From Tepidicaulis sp002389665 (GTDB lineage Bacteria > Pseudomonadota > Alphaproteobacteria > Parvibaculales > Parvibaculaceae), in contig NZ_OZ244942.1 in the NCBI RefSeq assembly GCF_965222285.1, positions 3,410,001-3,474,000 of the forward strand: a stretch of 64,000 nt of DNA, given 5' to 3'. This document shows, one piece after another, positions 1 through 8,149 of the stretch (within the stretch, counting starts at the first letter, position 1; each line of letters begins with the position of its first letter). The notes beneath the pieces are model-generated. The model was not told where the DNA came from and searched no databases. It saw nothing but the letters and a program-made list of their open reading frames with translations. A program made the translations under genes and the position numbers.

Positions 1-1
1 C

Positions 2-991
2 GCCGCCGCGCTCGATCACAAGACGCGCCCGCTCAAAAATCTCGTCAATGCCATTGCCCGGCGCATCGACCGGGAGGGCAAAGAAATTGTGGAAGGCCAA
101 GACGCGGAAAAGCTGAATACCCCCGCCTGGGCCTGGGAAAGCTGGCAGCGCGCTTACGGGGAAGAGACCGCGCGCGCCATTGCAAGCGCGCATCTGAAAG
201 AGCCGCCGCTCGATTTTTCGGTAAAGGAAGACGCCAAAGGCTGGGCCGCGCGGCTGGAGGGCACGGTTCTGCCGACGGGCAGCGTGCGCCTTGCCAAAAC
301 CGCCGCGGTTGAAAAACTGCCCGGCTTTAAAGCGGGCGGCTGGTGGGTGCAGGATGCCGCCGCGGCGCTACCCGCCAAAATGCTGGGCGATGTAAAAGGC
401 AAAGACGTGCTCGATCTATGCGCCGCACCCGGCGGCAAGACCGCCCAGCTTGCCGCGGCAGGTGCCCATGTGACCGCGCTCGATAAATCGGCAAGCCGCC
501 TTGCCCGCATCCGTGAAAACCTGAAACGCCTTTCCCTTGAGGCCGACCTTGTGAGTGCGGACGCCTTGCGCTGGAAACCGGAGCGCAGCTACCCGCTTAT
601 TCTGCTCGATGCTCCCTGCTCGGCGACGGGCACCGCAAGGCGTCACCCGGATGTGCTGCATCTGAAAAGCGCCGAAGACATCGCCAAACTTGCCGATCTG
701 CAATTCCGCCTCCTAAGCAAGGCACTCGGCTTCCTCGCCCCCGGCGGCACGCTCATCTATTGCACCTGCTCGCTGGAAGAAGCCGAAGGCCCGGCGCAGA
801 TCGAAAAGCTGCTGCGCAACCGCAAGGACATTGCCCGCCTGCCCATTGCGCCCGGCGAGCTTGGCGAAGACGCGGATGCCCTGGCCCCGCTCATCACGGC
901 GCAGGGCGATCTGCGCACCCTGCCCGCCCATTTCGAAAGCCTTGGCGGGCTTGACGGCTTTTATGCCGCCAGGCTTCAAAAGCTAGCCTAA
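2..991 (+). CDS. rsmB: 16S rRNA (cytosine-C5) methyltransferase RsmB-like, 5' end missing
   Basis: The frame is open from the left edge, so the start lies outside the window and 329 residues are visible. The first visible residues, including KNLVNAIARRI, look like the end of the NusB-like RNA-binding domain found in RsmB. A Rossmann methyltransferase domain follows, with the SAM-binding motif DLCAAPGGKT near fragment residue 140, motif IV DAPCSATG near 203 and the catalytic-cysteine motif YCTCS near 253. RsmB-family enzymes methylate a cytosine of 16S rRNA in the cytoplasm through a covalent cysteine adduct; both expected cysteines are present. The NusB-like part separates it from other m5C methyltransferases. 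The next gene on this strand is dps, which looks independently expressed. Confidence 0.93.
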   Translation, partial: AAALDHKTRPLKNLVNAIARRIDREGKEIVEGQDAEKLNTPAWAWESWQRAYGEETARAIASAHLKEPPLDFSVKEDAKGWAARLEGTVLPTGSVRLAKTAAVEKLPGFKAGGWWVQDAAAALPAKMLGDVKGKDVLDLCAAPGGKTAQLAAAGAHVTALDKSASRLARIRENLKRLSLEADLVSADALRWKPERSYPLILLDAPCSATGTARRHPDVLHLKSAEDIAKLADLQFRLLSKALGFLAPGGTLIYCTCSLEEAEGPAQIEKLLRNRKDIARLPIAPGELGEDADALAPLITAQGDLRTLPAHFESLGGLDGFYAARLQKLA

Positions 992-1121
992 GATACTGAT
1001 TTTATTGGGGAACAAGGTTTCTTTAGAAGCGTTCTTGCTTGTGAATGATCCAGTCACTTCCGGCCCCGGGGCACTCTCCTCCCGCCCCTGGCAGGCCGGC
1101 AAGAAGATGAAGGAGAACGTC

Positions 1122-1631
1122 ATGAGTAAGGTTGCTGCCCTGAAAGAAAGCCCCCGCGAATCCCATATTCATACCGGCATCAAGGATGAAGAACGCAAGA
1201 AGCTCGCCGATGCGCTGGGCGGCGTTCTGGCCGATACCTGGGTGCTGCTCGTCAAGACCCAGGGCTTCCACTGGAATGTGGTCGGCCCGCATTTCTACGG
1301 CCTCCACAAGCTCACCGAAGAGCATTACGAGGATCTTTTCGCCGCTCTCGACGATTTGGGGGAACGGATCCGCGCGCTCGGCCATTTCGCGCCGCAGAGC
1401 CTGTCCGAGGTTTCCGAGCTTTCCTCCATCAAGGAGCAGGAAAACCCGGCCGCGGCGGACAAAATGATCCACCAGCTCATCGACAATCACGAGAAAATCG
1501 TGCGCCGGCTGCGCAATGCCGCCGAACATGCCGACAGCGCCGGCGACAAGGCGACGGACGACCTCCTCACCCAGCGCCTCGAAAAGCACGAAGAAGCGAT
1601 CTGGATGCTGCGCGCGATCGTCAGTGAATAA
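1122..1631 (+). CDS. dps: Dps family DNA-binding ferritin-like protein
   Basis: 169 residues, the usual Dps length. Dps forms a dodecamer that oxidises and stores iron and coats DNA in starvation or oxidative stress. The inter-subunit ferroxidase ligands line up with E. coli Dps at an offset of one: His50, His62, Glu66 (Asp in E. coli), Asp77 and Glu81, inside the stretch KTQGFHWNVVGPHFYGLH and the helix after it. The frame is open further upstream to 1005, but the ATG at 1122 has an AGGAG ribosome binding site seven bases before it, and the upstream residues do not resemble Dps. The gene stands alone and is closed by a strong terminator. The lysine-bearing N-terminus could bind DNA. Confidence 0.95.
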   Translation: MSKVAALKESPRESHIHTGIKDEERKKLADALGGVLADTWVLLVKTQGFHWNVVGPHFYGLHKLTEEHYEDLFAALDDLGERIRALGHFAPQSLSEVSELSSIKEQENPAAADKMIHQLIDNHEKIVRRLRNAAEHADSAGDKATDDLLTQRLEKHEEAIWMLRAIVSE

Positions 1632-1661
1632 CCTCACCCCCTGAAACGCGCTCAGCGCTTC

Positions 1662-1699
1662 CGGGCGGCGCCTCTCCTTCTCGGCGCCGCCCGTTTTTT
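1662..1699 (+). terminator. Rho-independent terminator of dps
   Basis: A perfect 11-bp stem (CGGGCGGCGCC at 1662-1672 with its complement at 1683-1693) and a ten-base loop are followed directly by six T residues. It lies 30 bases after the dps stop codon. Confidence 0.93.
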
Positions 1700-1727
1700 G
1701 TCTGAAGGCTCCGCTTTTTGTCTGAAG
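1695..1727 (+). repeat. 13-bp direct repeat at the dps terminator tail
   Basis: TTTTTGTCTGAAG occurs at 1695-1707 and again at 1715-1727. The second copy supplies a further T-run 20 bases after the first. It looks like a local duplication of the terminator tail; no function is implied. Confidence 0.7.
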
Positions 1728-1847
1728 ATTACGGCCGATGACCGGCAGGCACAGGCCCCGGCCCTTGCGCCAAGTTTGCTTGCGCGCCCGGAATCGCGCT
1801 GTTAAGCATGGACCTTAAGAGAAAGACCCCTTAGGCAGCACGAGTAA

Positions 1848-2507
1848 ATGAGCCAGAGCATCAAGATCGCCCCGTCCATCCTGTCCGCCGATTTCGCCCG
1901 TCTGGGTGAGGAAGTGCGGGCCATCGACGAGGCCGGCGCCGATTACATCCATGTCGATGTCATGGACGGGCATTTCGTCCCCAACATCACGATCGGCCCG
2001 AATGTCGTCAAAGCGCTCCGGCCGCACTCGAAAAAGACCTTCGACGTGCATCTCATGATTGCCCCGGTCGATCCTTATATCGATGCCTTTGCCGATGCGG
2101 GCGCCGACATCATCACCTTTCATCCGGAAGCGGGCGCCCATATCCACCGCACCATTCAGTCGATCAAGGCGCGGGGCCTGAAAGCGGGCCTCTCGCTCAA
2201 CCCGGCCACGCCGCTGAATGTGATCGACCCGATTTTGGAAGATCTGGACCTCATTCTCGTAATGAGCGTTAATCCGGGCTTCGGCGGGCAGTCTTTCATC
2301 GAATCGAGCCTGCCGAAGATCGAGGAACTGCGCCGCCGCATCGACGCCACCGGAAAAGCGATCGACCTGGAAGTGGATGGCGGCATCAATATGGAAACCG
2401 CGCCGCGCGTCATCGCTGCAGGCGCGGATGTCCTGGTTGCGGGCACCGCCACCTTTAAAGGCGGCCCGTCCGCCTATGCGAGTAATATCAAGGCCCTGCG
2501 CGGCTGA
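1848..2507 (+). CDS. rpe: Ribulose-phosphate 3-epimerase
   Basis: 219 residues, a complete (beta/alpha)8 barrel of the Rpe family, which interconverts ribulose 5-phosphate and xylulose 5-phosphate in the pentose phosphate pathway. Family landmarks are in order: the N-terminal IAPSILSADF, the metal-binding and catalytic VDVMDGHFVPN and HLMI, the phosphate-side VNPGFGGQSF, and the second catalytic Asp in EVDGGIN. The start is the first ATG, next to the conserved N-terminus; no strong Shine-Dalgarno is visible. It is followed on the same strand by a heparinase-like gene and purH with modest gaps, so read-through into them is possible. No close alternative assignment. Confidence 0.96.
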   Translation: MSQSIKIAPSILSADFARLGEEVRAIDEAGADYIHVDVMDGHFVPNITIGPNVVKALRPHSKKTFDVHLMIAPVDPYIDAFADAGADIITFHPEAGAHIHRTIQSIKARGLKAGLSLNPATPLNVIDPILEDLDLILVMSVNPGFGGQSFIESSLPKIEELRRRIDATGKAIDLEVDGGINMETAPRVIAAGADVLVAGTATFKGGPSAYASNIKALRG

Positions 2508-2518
2508 ACCAGCGCCGA

Positions 2519-2565
2519 AGGCCTTGAGCGAGGGAGCCGCACGAAGCGGGTTTAGGCCTTGAGCG
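2519..2565 (+). repeat. 12-bp direct repeat between rpe and the heparinase gene
   Basis: AGGCCTTGAGCG is present at 2519-2530 and 2554-2565. The second copy contains the TTG that could serve as an upstream start for the next gene. This makes that TTG less persuasive as the true start. Confidence 0.7.
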
Positions 2566-2621
2566 AAGAGCTTGCCGCATCACGCGCGCCGACCAAAGGC
2601 GCCCGGTCCGAACATCACATC

Positions 2622-4442
2622 ATGCCCCCGGGCAACCGGACGGCGGACCTGATTGTCGCCGCGGCCCGGCGCACGCTCGATCATGCGCTCGCTTATATTT
2701 ACGGCACCCGCGCCTATGGCCTCACGCTGCGCGGGCCGATGCCGGACCATATGGTCCATTACCCCAAAGACCTGCGCCCCGGCCGCGCCGACAAGGGCGC
2801 CGCTCTCATGCATGGCCGCTTCGACCTGCCGGGCGGCCAGGTGCGCGTCACCGACACCTCGCCTTTTTTGGCGGAACCGCCGAGCGAAACCTGGGCCGAG
2901 GAACTGCACGGCTTTTCCTGGGCCCGGCACCTTTCCGCCCGGGGCGATGCCCATGCGCGCCAATTCGCACGGCTGCTCATCGAAGACTGGATCGCCACAA
3001 GCGGGCGCTGGCATCCCATTGCCTGGCGCCCCCATGTCATCGGCCGCCGGCTCATCTCCTGGGTCGCCAATGGCCGGCTGATCATGGAAGACAGTGAACT
3101 CGTCTACCGCTCGACGCTCCTGCGCAATATGGCAAGTCAGGCCCGTCATCTCGCCCGCGTGGCAGGCGGCGCCCCGGCGGGCGAGCCGCGGCTTACCGCG
3201 GCGCTCGGCCTTGCCTTTTCCGGCCTCTGCCTTTCCGACGGGCCGAAGCGGCTCGCCAAGGGCCTTGCCCTGGTCTGCCGGGAGCTGCGCGAGCAGATCC
3301 TGCCCGATGGCGGCCATATCAGCCGCAGCCCCGCCGCTCAGCTTTCCATCCTACTGGATCTCGTCTCGCTGCGCGAAGCGCTGATCGCAAGGCGCCAGGA
3401 AGTGCCGATGGATGTGCGCAACGCCATCGACAGGATGATGCCGATGCTGCGCTTCTTCCGGCACGGCGACAGCAAGCTGGCGCTTTTCAACGGCTCGAAC
3501 GAAGGCCCGGACGGGGCGATCGATGCGGTACTCGCCTATGACGACACGAAGGGCAAGCCTTTCGGCTTTGCGCCCCATTCGGGCTATCAGCGCCTCTCGG
3601 CGGGCAAATCGACGCTCCTTATCGATACCGGCCCGCCGCCGCCCGGCCGCTATTCCCATGACAGTCATGCCGGCTGCCTTTCCTTTGAACTGAGCGCCGG
3701 GCGCTGCCGCCTCGTCGTCAATTGCGGCGACACACGCCTTTTCGGCCCGGACTGGCGCGCGGCGAGCCGGGCAACCGCCGCTCATTCGACCATGGTGGTC
3801 AACGACACCTCCTCGGCCCGCTTCACGCAAGGCGCGATGGCCCATCTCCTGCTCGGGCCCCGGCTCATGGAAGGGCCGAGCCGGGTGGAAAGCCGGCGCA
3901 ACGAAACGGCGGACGGGATTTGGCTGGAGGCGAGCCATAACGGCTATCAGAAGCTTTTCGGCCTGATCCATGGCCGCCGGCTCTTCCTTGCCGCCAACGG
4001 CGAGGATTTGCGCGGGGAAGACCATCTCCTGCGCGTTACCGACGACGACACCCCGCCCTGGCATCCCGATTACTGGAAAAAGAAGACCGAGGGCGAAGCC
4101 TTTGCCTTGCGCTTTCATCTGCACCCGGAAGCGCGCGCCTCGCTTGCCCATGACGGCTCCAATGTGCTCGTCATGCTGCCGAACGGGGACGGCTGGCAGT
4201 TCCGCGCAAGGGTGCTGGGCGGCGGGGAAAGCACGCTCGCGCTCGAAGACAGCGTCTATCTGGGCGGCGGCGAAACCACCCGCCGCTCCGAGCAGATCGT
4301 CGTCTCCGGCCATGTCTTCAAGGACGAGGCGAAGGTGCAATGGGCCTGGCGGCGGCTCTCGAACGCCCGCCCCGCAAAGGGCGAGGAGGCCGAAGTGCCG
4401 GAATTCCCGGAACTGACCCCCGCCTCCCCGGTATCGGACTAA
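2622..4442 (+). CDS. Heparinase II/III-like family protein
   Basis: 606 residues from the chosen ATG. The protein follows the layout of the alphaproteobacterial heparinase II/III-like family: an N-terminal alpha/alpha-toroid helical region (roughly residues 1-300) and a C-terminal beta-sandwich carrying motifs such as HSGYQRLSAGKSTLLIDTG and AHSTMVVNDTSS. Characterised relatives are polysaccharide lyases that cut uronic-acid-containing glycans by beta-elimination, but the substrate here is unknown. No signal peptide is visible, which is unusual for a lyase acting on external polysaccharide. An in-frame TTG at 2559 would add 21 residues; I prefer 2622 because the TTG lies in a duplicated 12-mer and third-position GC falls there. 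It sits just before purH. Confidence 0.88.
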   Translation: MPPGNRTADLIVAAARRTLDHALAYIYGTRAYGLTLRGPMPDHMVHYPKDLRPGRADKGAALMHGRFDLPGGQVRVTDTSPFLAEPPSETWAEELHGFSWARHLSARGDAHARQFARLLIEDWIATSGRWHPIAWRPHVIGRRLISWVANGRLIMEDSELVYRSTLLRNMASQARHLARVAGGAPAGEPRLTAALGLAFSGLCLSDGPKRLAKGLALVCRELREQILPDGGHISRSPAAQLSILLDLVSLREALIARRQEVPMDVRNAIDRMMPMLRFFRHGDSKLALFNGSNEGPDGAIDAVLAYDDTKGKPFGFAPHSGYQRLSAGKSTLLIDTGPPPPGRYSHDSHAGCLSFELSAGRCRLVVNCGDTRLFGPDWRAASRATAAHSTMVVNDTSSARFTQGAMAHLLLGPRLMEGPSRVESRRNETADGIWLEASHNGYQKLFGLIHGRRLFLAANGEDLRGEDHLLRVTDDDTPPWHPDYWKKKTEGEAFALRFHLHPEARASLAHDGSNVLVMLPNGDGWQFRARVLGGGESTLALEDSVYLGGGETTRRSEQIVVSGHVFKDEAKVQWAWRRLSNARPAKGEEAEVPEFPELTPASPVSD

Positions 4443-4561
4443 GGTTCACCCTTCACATAAATGGCAGGATTGCCGCAGGCAGGCCCCGCCCGCTTGGCGC
4501 GGGACGCGCTTTCATGCTATCGCCCTCCTCAATTGTCCTCCCGCCAACAAATGAGCCAATC

Positions 4562-6163
4562 ATGCCGCACGCCAAAGCAGCCGATATTCAGCCCATCCGC
4601 CGGGCGCTGATCTCCGTTTCCGACAAGACGGGGCTGATCGAATTCGCCGCCGCCCTCAATGAGGCGGGCATCGAGCTGGTCTCCACCGGCGGCACCGCCC
4701 GGGCGATCAAGGAAGCGGGCCTGCCGGTCAAGGACGTCTCGGACCTGACGGGCTTTCCGGAAATGATGGACGGAAGGGTGAAGACCCTGCACCCCATGGT
4801 GCATGGCGGGCTTCTGGCCGTGCGGGACAATGAGGATCACAAGTCCTCCATGGAAGTGCATGGCATTGCCCGCATCGACCTTCTAGCGGTCAATCTTTAT
4901 CCCTTCGAGGAAACCGTGGCGAAGGGCGCGGATTACGAAACCTGCGTCGAAAATATCGACATTGGCGGCCCGGCCATGATCCGCGCCGCGGCAAAGAACC
5001 ACGACTATGTGACCGTGCTGGTGGACGGCGCCGATTATGCGCAGGTGATCGCCGAGATTACGGAAGAAGGCGGCACGACGATGAAGACCCGCCGCGCCCT
5101 TGCCCATAAAGCCTATGCGCGCACCGCCGCTTATGACGCCGCCATCTCCAACTGGTTCGCGGATGCGCTGAAAGAAGAAGCGCCGACCTACCGCGCCATC
5201 GGCGGCACGCTCAAACAATCGCTGCGCTACGGTGAGAACCCGCACCAGAAGGCAAGCTTCTATGTCACCGGCGAAAACCGCCCGGGCGTTGCCACCGCCG
5301 AGCAGGTGCAGGGCAAGGAGCTGTCCTACAACAATATCAACGACACGGACGCCGCCTTTGAATGCGTCGCCGAATTCAACCCGGAAGAAACCGCCGCCGT
5401 CGCCATCATCAAACACGCCAATCCTTGCGGCGTCGCGATGGACGGCTCGCTCGCCGAAGCCTACCGCAAGGCGCTGAAATGCGATCCGGTTTCGGCCTTT
5501 GGCGGCATCATCGCACTCAACCGCACGCTGGACGGGGAAACGGCGGAAGAGATCGCCAAGATCTTCACCGAAGTCATCATCGCCCCCGACGCCGACGAAG
5601 AGGCGCGCAAGATCATCGGCGCGAAGAAGAACCTGCGCCTGCTGGTCACGGGCGGCCTGCCCGACCCGCGCGCGCCGGGCCTTTTCGTGAAAACCGTGGC
5701 CGGCGGCTTTCTTGCTCAGACCCGCGATAATGGTGTGATCGACGATCTCGACCTTAAAGTCGTCACCAAGCGCAAGCCGGGCGCGCAGGAACTAGCGGAT
5801 CTGAAATTCGCCTTCCGCATCTGCAAACATGTGAAATCGAACGCCATCATCTATGCCAAGAACGGCGCCACCGTGGGCATTGGCGCAGGCCAGATGAGCC
5901 GCGTGGATTCGGCGCGCATCGCCGCACGCAAATCCGAAGACGCGGCCCGCGAGGCAGGCGAGGCCGAAGCGCTGACCAAGGGCTCGGTCGTTGCCTCCGA
6001 TGCCTTCTTCCCCTTTGCCGACGGGCTTTTGTCTGCAGCGGAAGCCGGCGCCACCGCCGTCATTCAGCCGGGCGGCTCGATGCGCGATGAAGAAGTGATC
6101 GCGGCGGCGGATGAAAAAGACCTCGCCATGGTCATGACCGGCATGCGCCACTTCCGCCACTAA
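4562..6163 (+). CDS. purH: Bifunctional AICAR transformylase / IMP cyclohydrolase
   Basis: 533 residues, matching the usual PurH length of about 530. It carries out the last two steps of de novo IMP synthesis: formyl transfer from 10-formyl-THF to AICAR, then ring closure. The N-terminal MGS-like cyclohydrolase domain (residues about 10-150) begins RRALISVSDKTGLIEF and contains STGGTA and DGRVKTLHP. The C-terminal transformylase domain contains LRYGENPHQKASFY, IIKHANPCGVA and FRICKHVKSNAI, with the catalytic Lys-His pair in KHANPCG. The frame is open upstream to 4340, inside the heparinase gene. I chose the ATG at 4562 because it leads directly into the conserved N-terminus. A Nudix gene follows after 14 bases. 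Confidence 0.97.
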   Translation: MPHAKAADIQPIRRALISVSDKTGLIEFAAALNEAGIELVSTGGTARAIKEAGLPVKDVSDLTGFPEMMDGRVKTLHPMVHGGLLAVRDNEDHKSSMEVHGIARIDLLAVNLYPFEETVAKGADYETCVENIDIGGPAMIRAAAKNHDYVTVLVDGADYAQVIAEITEEGGTTMKTRRALAHKAYARTAAYDAAISNWFADALKEEAPTYRAIGGTLKQSLRYGENPHQKASFYVTGENRPGVATAEQVQGKELSYNNINDTDAAFECVAEFNPEETAAVAIIKHANPCGVAMDGSLAEAYRKALKCDPVSAFGGIIALNRTLDGETAEEIAKIFTEVIIAPDADEEARKIIGAKKNLRLLVTGGLPDPRAPGLFVKTVAGGFLAQTRDNGVIDDLDLKVVTKRKPGAQELADLKFAFRICKHVKSNAIIYAKNGATVGIGAGQMSRVDSARIAARKSEDAAREAGEAEALTKGSVVASDAFFPFADGLLSAAEAGATAVIQPGGSMRDEEVIAAADEKDLAMVMTGMRHFRH

Positions 6164-6177
6164 AGGCATGGGCAATC

Positions 6178-6594
6178 ATGGAACGCGGAGCCACCCATGC
6201 CATTGCCGTTAAAGCGCATATCTGGCGCGCGGGGAAACTCTTGATCCTGAAGCGCCAGGAAAACGATGAAGAATATGGCGGCTACTGGGACATTCCCGGC
6301 GGCCGCCTTTTGCCTGGCGAAGACGCGCGCCAAGGCCTTACGCGCGAAGTGCGCGAGGAAACGGGACTGGCCCCGCAAAAAATCCGCCCGCTCACCGTCT
6401 GGGATTATGAAGCAGGCGGCACGAAGGTCGTCGGCCTCTCCTTCCTTGCCCGCACGGAAGAAGAGAGGGTGCGCCTTTCAGCCGAGCACAGCGCCTATGC
6501 CTGGATGGCCCCGGAAGAAATGAGCGCCTACCGCTTTGCCGCCAATCTGGAAAAAGAAATTTCCTGGATCATCGAAAAAGGCTGGCACCTTTAA
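6178..6594 (+). CDS. Nudix hydrolase
   Basis: 138 residues, a single Nudix fold. The Nudix box GX5EX7REUXEEXGU is complete: it starts at GGRLLPGE and continues through REVREETGL, supplying the metal-binding glutamates. Nudix enzymes hydrolyse a nucleoside diphosphate linked to another moiety; sequence alone does not give the substrate (dNTP, NADH, ADP-ribose or similar). It begins 14 bases after purH on the same strand, so it may be co-transcribed and act in nucleotide clean-up. Its stop codon overlaps the end of the convergent MFS gene by four bases, so there is no room for a dedicated terminator. Confidence 0.92.
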   Translation: MERGATHAIAVKAHIWRAGKLLILKRQENDEEYGGYWDIPGGRLLPGEDARQGLTREVREETGLAPQKIRPLTVWDYEAGGTKVVGLSFLARTEEERVRLSAEHSAYAWMAPEEMSAYRFAANLEKEISWIIEKGWHL

Positions 6595-8069
6595 ATTTCA
6601 TCTTCCACCGCTTCCGCCCGTTCCTCGCGCACGAAAAGCATCAGCGCCATGCCGCCGCCAAGGAGCAAAAGCACGGAGGCGAAACCGGCGCGCTGGCTGT
6701 GAAATGCGGAAGTGGCAACCCCCACGAGCAGCGGGCCGAGAAACGCCGTCGCCGTACCCGACAGCGCATAGAGCCCGAAAAATTCCGACATCTTGGAGAC
6801 GGGCGCAATGCGCGCCAGCATGGTGCGGGAATTGGCATAGGCCGCGGTAATGAAAATCGCGACGAGAATGACGACGCAAACATAAAGAAGTTCCGGCAAA
6901 GTGCGGAAGAAAGGCAGATCCCAAAGCGGGGCGGCGGTCGCCGCATCGTAAGGGAAGATGAAAAACATTTCCTGCGGCGTCATGGAAACGGCCAGCACCA
7001 CACCGAGCGAGGTAAAGCCGATCGAAGTGAGAATGGCATTGCGCGAGCCCAGATGATTGTCGAGCCAGCCGCCGACGAAGCCGCCCAGCACCGCGAAGAT
7101 AGAAAGCACCACGCCGTATATCGTCAGCGCCAGCGGCCCCCAGCCGAAAACCCCTGCCGCATAGACCCCGCCGAAAATCAGCACCGCCGTCTTACCGTCA
7201 TTGTAAAGCATCCGCGCGATGAGATAGAGCGCGATATTGCGATAGTGACGCAGCCCCTTCACCGTGCGCCAGACCGTCTTCACCCCCTCGCGCACCGCGC
7301 CTTTGGGGGAAAGCCCCGTTGCCTTTGCATCCGGCGTGAAAAGGAAAAGCGGCACGGCGAAGATCAAAAGCCAAAGCGCGGCAATGGGCCCGGCAATGCG
7401 GCTGTTTTCATGAGCGCTTGTATCGAGGCCGAAAATCGGCACCTCGGGAATGAAGCTCCACGGCACCGCCCCCGGCAGCATGAAGGCAATCAGCATGAAA
7501 ATCAGAATGAGGAGGGAACTGAGATTACCGAGCGCGAGACCGAGGCCGGAAAGCCCCGCGAGTTTTTTCTGCGGCGCGATATGCGGCAGCATGGAATTGT
7601 GAAAGACGGCGGAAAACTCGAAAGAGACATTAGCGATGATCACCGCCGCCGCCGCGCCCAGAATGCCGATCCCCGCATTCATCGGCAGCGCGAACCAGAG
7701 GCAGAAAGTAGCAAAGCCCATGGAGAGCACGAAAGCGGCAAGCCAGGGCTTGCGCCGCCCGCCTCTATCCGCAATCGCGCCTAAAAGCGGGCCGAAGATC
7801 GCGATAATGAACCCGGCAATGCCGTTGATATGGCCCCAGATCGCCTGGCCGCGTACGGGATCGCCCACCACCGTGCTCGAGAAGTAAGGCGCAAAAATAT
7901 AGATCGTGATGAGGATCACATAAGGATTGCGCGCCCATTCAAAGCCCGCCCAGGCAAGCTGGCCTTTGCTATCCGCCGCCTCGAGCCCCGTTGCCGATAG
8001 AAGCTGCGCGCTTGCCTGCCCCGGCACCTGCACGCGCACCGGCTCCGCCTTCTGGTCCTGGTCCGCCAC
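6591..8069 (-). CDS. MFS transporter, UMF1/Atg22-like, copy 1
   Basis: 492 residues, with about 12 hydrophobic segments. The start of the membrane domain (FEWARNPYVILITIYIFAPYF) and the early loop GAIADRGGRRKPWLA match the Atg22/UMF1 branch of the major facilitator superfamily, named for the yeast vacuolar amino-acid effluxer. The substrate cannot be read from sequence. It is the downstream member of a tandem pair with the 8150-9574 gene (80-base gap), and the two share the same architecture, so a duplication is likely. A hydrophilic N-terminal stretch of about 40 residues precedes the first segment. The 3' end overlaps the Nudix gene. Confidence 0.88.
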   Translation of the reverse strand: MADQDQKAEPVRVQVPGQASAQLLSATGLEAADSKGQLAWAGFEWARNPYVILITIYIFAPYFSSTVVGDPVRGQAIWGHINGIAGFIIAIFGPLLGAIADRGGRRKPWLAAFVLSMGFATFCLWFALPMNAGIGILGAAAAVIIANVSFEFSAVFHNSMLPHIAPQKKLAGLSGLGLALGNLSSLLILIFMLIAFMLPGAVPWSFIPEVPIFGLDTSAHENSRIAGPIAALWLLIFAVPLFLFTPDAKATGLSPKGAVREGVKTVWRTVKGLRHYRNIALYLIARMLYNDGKTAVLIFGGVYAAGVFGWGPLALTIYGVVLSIFAVLGGFVGGWLDNHLGSRNAILTSIGFTSLGVVLAVSMTPQEMFFIFPYDAATAAPLWDLPFFRTLPELLYVCVVILVAIFITAAYANSRTMLARIAPVSKMSEFFGLYALSGTATAFLGPLLVGVATSAFHSQRAGFASVLLLLGGGMALMLFVREERAEAVEDEI

Positions 8070-8149
8070 ATTCCCCTCCCTTAAAGGCGTTTCTGCCGAA
8101 CGCCTTCAAACGAGTGGAGCACAGGACGCGCAAAGAAGAAAGCTGCCCT